NCBI GenBank assembly: GCA_037903475.1
Contig: JBAJFG010000201.1
Span: 310,001-374,000 of the forward strand
Source: Ancylostoma caninum
Lineage: Eukaryota; Nematoda; Chromadorea; Rhabditida; Ancylostomatidae
Direction of reading: 5' to 3'
DNA length: 64,000 nt
The position numbers were made by a program, and so were the translations under genes. The first letter of the stretch is position 1. The number at the start of each line of letters is the position of its first letter. This document shows positions 57,555-64,000 of the stretch, in pieces. The notes under the pieces were generated by a model. That model was not told the origin of the DNA and made no database searches. It saw only the letters and a list, made by a program, of their open reading frames with translations.

Positions 57555-58425
57555 ATTATAAGCTGTTGTGACATTTTCTGGAACCAGTCGTGCAATTGAC
57601 CAGACTTTCTAAATATTTCCTAACTTTCTTCCATTACTTTTAAGATTTACGAAGAGTGCGGACTGATGTGCCGGGCCCCGTAGTTCAGAAAAACACCAGG
57701 ATAGGTGTCCACCAAACGAGAAAGGGTCCGCCGTGACACAGGTCCATCGATGGAGAATGGGTCCGTAGGGGGGTCCAATATTGGGGAAAGCGCTGGGATG
57801 CCCTGCCCTGGCCCAATAGTGGGAAGAGCGCCAGGTCACAGATCCATGGAGAATGGGTCTTCTCTGGGTAGGGGTGCACGGATAGAGAGTGAGTCCGCAT
57901 GGTTCGAAAACGCCAGCATACGGGTCCACGGATGGAGAATGGGCCCACCGTGGCCCAATAGTGAGGAAAACACCAAGGTGCACGTCTACCGGTGGAGTAG
58001 GGGCACGCAACGCACTCATTTGTGTCTCAGTCAACCACCTCTTCTTATTATATCGTATATTGAAGCAGAATCTCATCGGTTGGACTGTCTCAGCAACGTG
58101 AAGCTTGGATCATTTCAGGGGATTATTCGCACGGCATTGTTTGCAGTGTGTTGTTCACAAGTTTTAAAGCCAGGTGGAAGATACACCTGTACAGAGGTGA
58201 AAGTGGCCGCTCATAACGGGTTAACAGACTCCAAGCCCTACGTTGAAACGGCGGCCAGACCCGTAGAATATACGCAACTCATAGAAAGGTCTTTGTATTT
58301 GAGCTCAGTTAATGATTAATTTTGCTTATTTGCTAATATTCTAAGCATTTCGCACGTGTGAAGCTTTTGTACATACCTCAAGTGGCTGCCCCACCCCACT
58401 TTCTAGCGTCCCGAAGGGGCGCTAG
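57555..58425 (+). mobile_element. 60-bp-minisatellite Helitron-like element (copy B)
   Basis: TATAAGCTGTTGTGACATTTTCTGG start shared with 2780, five or six 60-bp units (about 57690-57990), a tail closely matching copy A, and the terminal hairpin ending CTAG|T at 58425/58426. Confidence 0.55.
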
Positions 58426-58429
58426 TTGC

Positions 58430-59110
58430 ATAAATCTAAAAACTTTAGGGAATCGATTTTGGCATGCTCTGAATCAGCGATCAGCTGCAGTCACAGGTTT
58501 GCATCGGAGACTCAGGAAAAGTGCTATTCAGTAAGGGAAACGTCTGACGAATGAGGAGAATGAATGAGAACCTCAAGGCCTCACTGCGCCAGTTTTTGCC
58601 AGGTGAGTTTTCAAGTGAAAGGCTTAGCGTTACCCTGCAACAGGGAAAACCTGATTCTGTTCACCATTATCAACCACATCTACGGCAAATTTTCGGACAT
58701 CAACTCAAAATTACAATATCAGGGTTCTGTTGTCAACGCTTGACTAGGTTGGAGAGGGCTACAGTCAATCACACCCTTACAGCACCACCAGACTCCTGAC
58801 ATAACCTCCTTAGAGAGAAGATCTGGTTTAGGAGAACTTGGAGGTGGGAGCACGTCTTTACCCATACGCATTCGCATTTCTTGCTATTTTACAGAAACCG
58901 AGCTTTATCTACAGGTAGGATAGTGCATAGGAAGCCGTTGTCCTTCTTTCCTAGGAAAGACAGGTCATCTTTGACATGGGGTGACTAATAAGGTGCTAGA
59001 GTGAATTAAGCTACCTTTCACACCACGTTTGGCTGTTTCTTCCCAAGTTCAAAAAGGCAAAACGGCCTGACACTAAGCGAGCGGGTGGTAAGTATAAGTA
59101 GACGCTGAAT
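58430..59110. other. Interval with a weak plus-strand exon candidate
   Basis: A plus-strand stretch near 58560-58603 (NENLKASLRQFLP) ends CCAG|GTGAGT, a good donor, but no partner exon was found. Otherwise unassigned. Confidence 0.25.
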
Positions 59111-59378
59111 TAACGAGGTGGAAAGTGGAAGTGGGTAAATAGATTGAACCACTATCCCATTTTATGAAGTGACCATATGGAGAGTGCCTGCAACAAAACA
59201 AGCGCTCTAAAACGAGCGCTTTTGAAAAATTGACGATGAAGCACATTTTGTCCTTTTCCAATTCTCAAGATGCTACTACAATTGAATTCATTGAACAGAC
59301 AACCATGCAGATAGATAGAGCTAATTGTGCTCTACCAGGATCATTGGAAAGATTAGAGTAGTAAAATTGTGAGCTCAC

Positions 59379-59544
59379 CTTTTCGGCATGTGAATTCCGC
59401 ATTGAATGTAATGGGTGCTAGCGGGAAGTTCAACAGTCGATTTTCTCCTCTGTTCAATGCTCTGAGGAACAAAACTGTTGATTTTCACACCATCGCGTAG
59501 AAATGTATTTAAAAAAACAGTTCCTCGTAATGCCTTCGAGATTT
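59379..59544 (-). CDS. Possible exon of an unrecognised minus-strand gene
   Basis: After TATAATCACAG (acceptor) and before AAAAG|GTGAGC (donor), 166 nt open with clear protein character: SKALRGTVFLNTFLRDGVK, SIEQRRKSTVELPASTHYIQ and GIHMPKR. A following exon from 59187 (after TTTTGTTGCAG; HSPYGHFIKWDSG) fits the phase. It could be the 5' part of the DPP4-like gene or a separate gene; family not recognised. Confidence 0.45.
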
Positions 59545-59560
59545 CTGTGATTATAGAAAA

Positions 59561-62500
59561 CCAGTCTGGCCGTCCGGCTAACGCCGGACTTCCAGACTTC
59601 CACTGATGCTCGCTTCGCTCGCATACTCCGCATACGATGCAGAAAAAAGGTGGACAGATTTAGTAGATCCTGTATCCCCCGAGTAAGTCCATCGACGTTT
59701 GGAAGGCTCTCGATCGCGTGGGCGGTAGCCTTCCTCCACGTGGGAGAAGTAATTTCTATTGATTGGCCCTAGTGGCCGTTGTTAATTGGACGTAGCCGGT
59801 TCAGTGGAAATGCTTTCTTGAAATAATCTATCTTTAGCAGGTTGTTGTGGTAACTCAAGTGATAAGGGTCTGCCCATGTATAAAAACAGAGTGAAGGGTG
59901 GGGTCGATTCAGATAGAAATGGACTGGAATGAGGAGGGGAATGCGGATTGGAATAACGTGCACCTAGGTCACATAGGTAGAAGGAATAGCCGGAACGGGC
60001 GCCAGGTCACCATTCACGAAGAAATTCACCTAGGCCGTGACGAACTTCTTTTTCTGGACGCGGGCGCCCTTATCACAACGCTGGACCGTCATGCGTTTCC
60101 CCACCTTTGGGCGCCGGCGCACCCTTATCACAGTGGTGGACTCGTCTCCCCCACTTCTGGGCGCCGGCGCACCCTTATCACAGTGGTGGACCCGTCTCCC
60201 CCACTTCTGGGCACCGGCGCACCCTTATCACAGTGGTGGACCCGTCTCCCCCACTTCAGGGCTCCGGCGCATCCTTATCACAGTGGTGGATCCGTCTCCC
60301 CCACTTCTGGGTACCGGCGGGGCTTTACCACAACGTTGGCCCCGTCCCCCCACTTTTGGGCGCCGACGCACCCTTATCACACCGTTGGACCCGACTCCCC
60401 CACTTTTGAGTGCCGGCGGGGCCTTGTTACAGCGGTGGACCCGTCTCCCCACTTACGGGCGCCAGCGCACCCTTATCACAGTGGTGGACCCGTCTCCCCC
60501 ACTTCAGGGCTCCGGCGCATCCTTATCACAGTGGTGGATCCGTCTCCCCCACTTCTGGGTACCGGCGGGGCTTTACCACAACGTTGGCCCCGTCCCCCCA
60601 CTTTTGGGCGCCGACGCACCCTTATCACACCGTTGGACCCGACTCCCCCACTTTTGAGTGCCGGCGGGGCCTTGTTACAGCGGTGGACCCGTCTCCCCAC
60701 TTACGGGCGCCAGCGCACCCTTATCACAGTGCTGGACCCGTCCCCCCACTTCTGGGCGCCGGCACACCCTTATCACAGTGGTGGATCCGTCTCCCCCACT
60801 TCTGGGTACCGGCGGGGCTTTACCACAACGTTGGCCCCGTCCCCCCACTTTTGGACGCCGGCGCACCCATATCACATCGTTGGACCCGACTCCAGACGTT
60901 TCCCTACTTTTGGACGCCGGCGCACCTTTACCACACCGTTGCACCCGACTCCAGACGTTTCCCTTCTTTTGGACGCCGGCGCACCTTTATCACACCGTTG
61001 GACCCGACTCCAGGCGTTTCCCCACTTTTGGACGCCGGCGCACCCTTATCACACCGTTGGACCCGACTCCCCCACTTTTGAGTGCCGGCGGGGCCTTGTT
61101 ACAGTGCTGGACCCGTCTCCCCACTTACGGGCGCCAGCGCACCCTTATCACACCGTTGGACCCGACTCCAGGCGTTTTTCCACTTCTGGACGCCAGCGCA
61201 CCCTTATCACACCGTTGGACCCGACTCCAGGCGTTTTTCCACTTCTGGACGCCGGCGCACTCTTATCACACCGTTGGACCCGACTCCCCCACTTTTGAGT
61301 GCCGGCGGGGCCTTGTTACAGCGGTGGACCCGTCTCCCCACTTACGGGCGCCAGCGCACCCTTATCACAGTGCTGGACCCGTCCCCACACTTCTGGGCGC
61401 CGGCACACCCTTATCACAGTGCTGGACCCGTCCCCCCACTTCTGGGCGCCAGCGCACCCTTATCACACCGTTGGACCCGACTCCAGACGTTTCCCTACTT
61501 TTGGACGCCGGCGCACCTTTATCACACCGTTGGACCCGACTCCAGGCGTTTCCTCACTTTTGGACGCCGGCGCACCCTTATCACACCGTTGGACCCGACT
61601 CCCCCACTTTTGAGTGCCGGCGGGGCCTTGTTACAGCGGTGGACCCGTCTCCCCACTTACGGGCGCCAGCGCACCCTTATCACAGTGCTGGACCCGTCCC
61701 CCCACTTCTGGGCGCCGTCACACCCTTATCACAGTGCTGGACCCGTCTCCCCACTTACGGGCGCCAGCGCACCCTTATCACACCGTTGGACCCGACTCCA
61801 GGCGTTTTCCCACTTCTGGACGCCGGCGCACTCTTATCACATCGTTGGACCCGACTCCCCCACTTTTGAGTGCCGGCGGGGCCTTGTTACAGCGGTGGAC
61901 CCGTCTCCCCACTTACGGGCGCCAGCGCACCCTTATCACAGTGCTGGACCCGTCCCCCCACTTCTGGGCGCCGGCACACCCTTATCACAGTGCTGGACCC
62001 GTCTCCCCACTTACGGGCGCCAGCGCACCCTTATCACACCGTTGGACCCGACTCCAGACGTTTCCCTTCTTTTGGACGCCGGCGCACCTTTATCACACCG
62101 TTGGACCCGACTCCAGGCGTTTCCCCACTTTTGGACGCCGGCGCACCCTTATCACACCGTTGGACCCGACTCCCCCACTTTTGAGTGCCGGCGGGGCCTT
62201 GTTACAGTGCTGGACCCGTTTCCCCACTTACGGGCGCCAGCGCACCCTTATCACACCGTTGGACCCGACTCCAGGCGTTTTTCCACTTCTGGACGCCAGC
62301 GCACCCTTATCACACCGTTGGACCCGACTCCAGGCGTTTTTCCACTTCTGCACGCCGGCGCACTCTTATCACATCGTTGGACCCGACTCCAGACGTTTCC
62401 CTACTTTTGGACGCCGGCGCACCTTTACCACACCGTTGCACCCGACTCCAGACGTTTCCCTTCTTCTGGACGCCGGCGCACCTTTATCACACCGTTGGAC

Positions 62501-64000
62501 CCGACTCCAGGCGTTTCCCCACTTTTGGACGCCGGCGCACCCTTATCACACCGTTGGACCCGACTCCCCCACTTTTGAGTGCCGGCGGGGCCTTGTTACA
62601 GTGCTGGACCCGTCTCCCCACTTACGGGCGCCAGCGCACCCTTATCACACCGTTGGACCCGACTCCAGGCGTTTTTCCACTTCTGGACGCCAGCGTACCC
62701 TTATCACACCGTTGGACCCGACTCCAGGCGTTTCCCCACTTTTGGACGCCGGCGCACCCTTATCACACCGTTGGACCCGACTCCCCCACTTTTGAGTGCC
62801 GGCGGGGCCTTGTTACAGTGCTGGACCCGTCTCCCCACTTACGGGCGCCAGCGCACCCTTCTCACACCGTTGGACCCGACTCCAGGCGTTTTTCCACTTC
62901 TGGACGCCAGCGTACCCTTATCACACCGTTGGACCCGACTCCAGGCGTTTTTCCACTTCTGGACGCCAGCGCACCCTGATCACACCGTTGGACCCGACTC
63001 CAGGCGTTTTTCCACTTCTGCACGCCGGCGCACTCTTATCACACCGTTGGACCCGACTCCAGACGTTTCCCTTCTTTTGGACGCCGGCGCACCTTTATCA
63101 CACCGTTGGACCCGACTCCAGGCGTTTCCCCACTTTTGGACGCCGGCGCACCCTTATCACACCGTTGGACCCGACTCCCCCACTTTTGAGTGCCGGCGGG
63201 GCCTTGTTACAGTGCTGGACCCGTTTCCCCACTTACGGGCGCCAGCGCACCCTTATCACACCGTTGGACCCGACTCCAGGCGTTTTTCCACTTCTGGACG
63301 CCAGCGCACCCTTATCACACCGTTGGAGCCGACTCCAGGCGTTTTTCCACTTCTGCACGCCGGCGCACTCTTATCACATCGTTGGACCCGACTCCAGACG
63401 TTTCCCTACTTTTGGACGCCGGCGCACCTTTACCACACCGTTGGACCCGACTCCAGACGTTTCCCTTCTTCTGGACGCCGGCGCACCTTTATCACACCGT
63501 TGGACCCGACTCCAGGCGTTTCCCCACTTTTGGACGCCGGCGCACCCTTATCACACCGTTGGACCCGACTCCCCCACTTTTGAGTGCCGGCGGGGCCTTG
63601 TTACAGTGCTGGACCCGTTTCCCCACTTACGGGCGCCAGCGCACCCTTATCACACCGTTGGACCCGACTCCAGGCGTTTTTCCACTTCTGGACGCCAGCG
63701 CACCCTTATCACACCGTTGGACCCGACTCCAGGCGTTTTTCCACTTTTGCACGCCGGCGCACTCTTATCACATCGTTGGACCCGACTCCAGACGTTTCCC
63801 TACTTTTGGACGCCGGCGCACCTTTACCACACCGTTGCACCCGACTCCAGACGTTTCCCTTCTTCTGGACGCCGGCGCACCTTTATCACACCGTTGGACC
63901 CGACTCCAGGCGTTTCCCCACTTTTGGACGCCGGCGCACCCTTATCACACCGTTGGACCCGACTCCCCCACTTTTGAGTGCCGGCGGGGCCTTGTTACAG
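59561..64000 (-). mobile_element. Helitron-like element with a massively expanded 59/50-bp array
   Basis: Starts with the family's 3' hairpin in reverse (CCAG at 59561; hairpin 59563-59599), continues with the conserved block (about 59600-60040; diverged) and then a continuous array from about 60050 to the window end. It is the same family as 4596-5445, but its array is more than ten times larger. Confidence 0.5.
60050..64000. repeat. Satellite array of 50- and 59-bp units with a 394-bp higher-order repeat
   Basis: Units share CGCCGGCGCACCCTTATCAC and GTTGGACCCGACTCC; the 59-bp form adds CAGGCGTTT or CAGACGTTT. A variant GAGTGCCGGCGGGGCC marks period starts at 60410, 60658, 61082, 61299, 61614, 61870, 62185, 62579, 62796, 63190, 63584 and 63978. 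The last steps are 394 bp (also 62185 to 62579), others 217, 256 and 315. Differences of 59 or 177 bp show gain or loss of whole units. The array is open in all three forward frames apart from a TGA in the marker unit, giving spurious ORFs of up to about 500 codons. Confidence 0.95.

Noticed and set aside
59898..63977. Series of long plus-strand open frames (up to about 500 codons) rich in Pro, His and Thr
   Set aside because: They are the 50/59-bp satellite read in three frames; the units contain no stops except in one variant, and frame changes with every unit.
60050..64000. CRISPR array
   Set aside because: No constant repeat with unique spacers; units are contiguous minisatellite monomers in a eukaryotic context.

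Overview
This window looks like nuclear DNA of a repeat-rich nematode, probably a clade V (strongylid or hookworm-like) species. The evidence is split genes with introns of about 50-70 bases and TTTCAG-like acceptors, a Ty3/gypsy element with nematode-style splice signals, mariner and Tc1 relics, CR1-like LINE fragments, a tRNA-derived SINE, and long (CA)n tracts. The species call is inference. No prokaryotic feature, rRNA operon or CRISPR array is seen.

Layout. 1-6689: a foldback repeat, a small TA-flanked MITE, and mosaics of two minisatellite-carrying repeat families (a 59/50-bp unit and a 60-bp unit) whose termini look Helitron-like. 6690-18429: one complete 11.74-kb LTR retroelement, inserted inside a 60-bp minisatellite array with a 4-bp target duplication (CCTT). 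Its LTRs differ at only 2 of 707 positions. 18430-33570: the rest of that array, a 310-bp (CA)n, dispersed repeats, mariner, SINE and foldback elements, and a few possible exons. 33575-55551: a minus-strand dipeptidyl-peptidase-IV-like gene. I could chain eleven exons, plus a probable twelfth, with matching splice phases; its introns hold LINEs, a mariner, MITEs and minisatellite elements. 55860-59560: a Tc1/mariner relic, dispersed repeats and another possible exon. 59561-64000: one of the minisatellite elements expanded into a satellite array of more than 4 kb with a 394-bp higher-order repeat, running off the window end.

The most unusual object is the LTR retroelement. Gag, a large glycoprotein-like (Env-like) segment and Pol (protease-RT-RNase H-integrase) lie in one reading frame, with the glycoprotein between Gag and protease. 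The frame is interrupted only by one stop codon within RT. It also has a 5' ORF of unknown function, a 3' ORF that runs into the 3' LTR downstream of an internal TATA box, and an antisense ORF predicted to encode a membrane protein with an EGF-like cysteine pattern. This layout resembles a complex retrovirus and I do not recognise it as a described element.

The host gene encodes the N-terminal beta-propeller of a DPP4-family (S9B) protein. The serine hydrolase domain was not found and should lie further along the minus strand.
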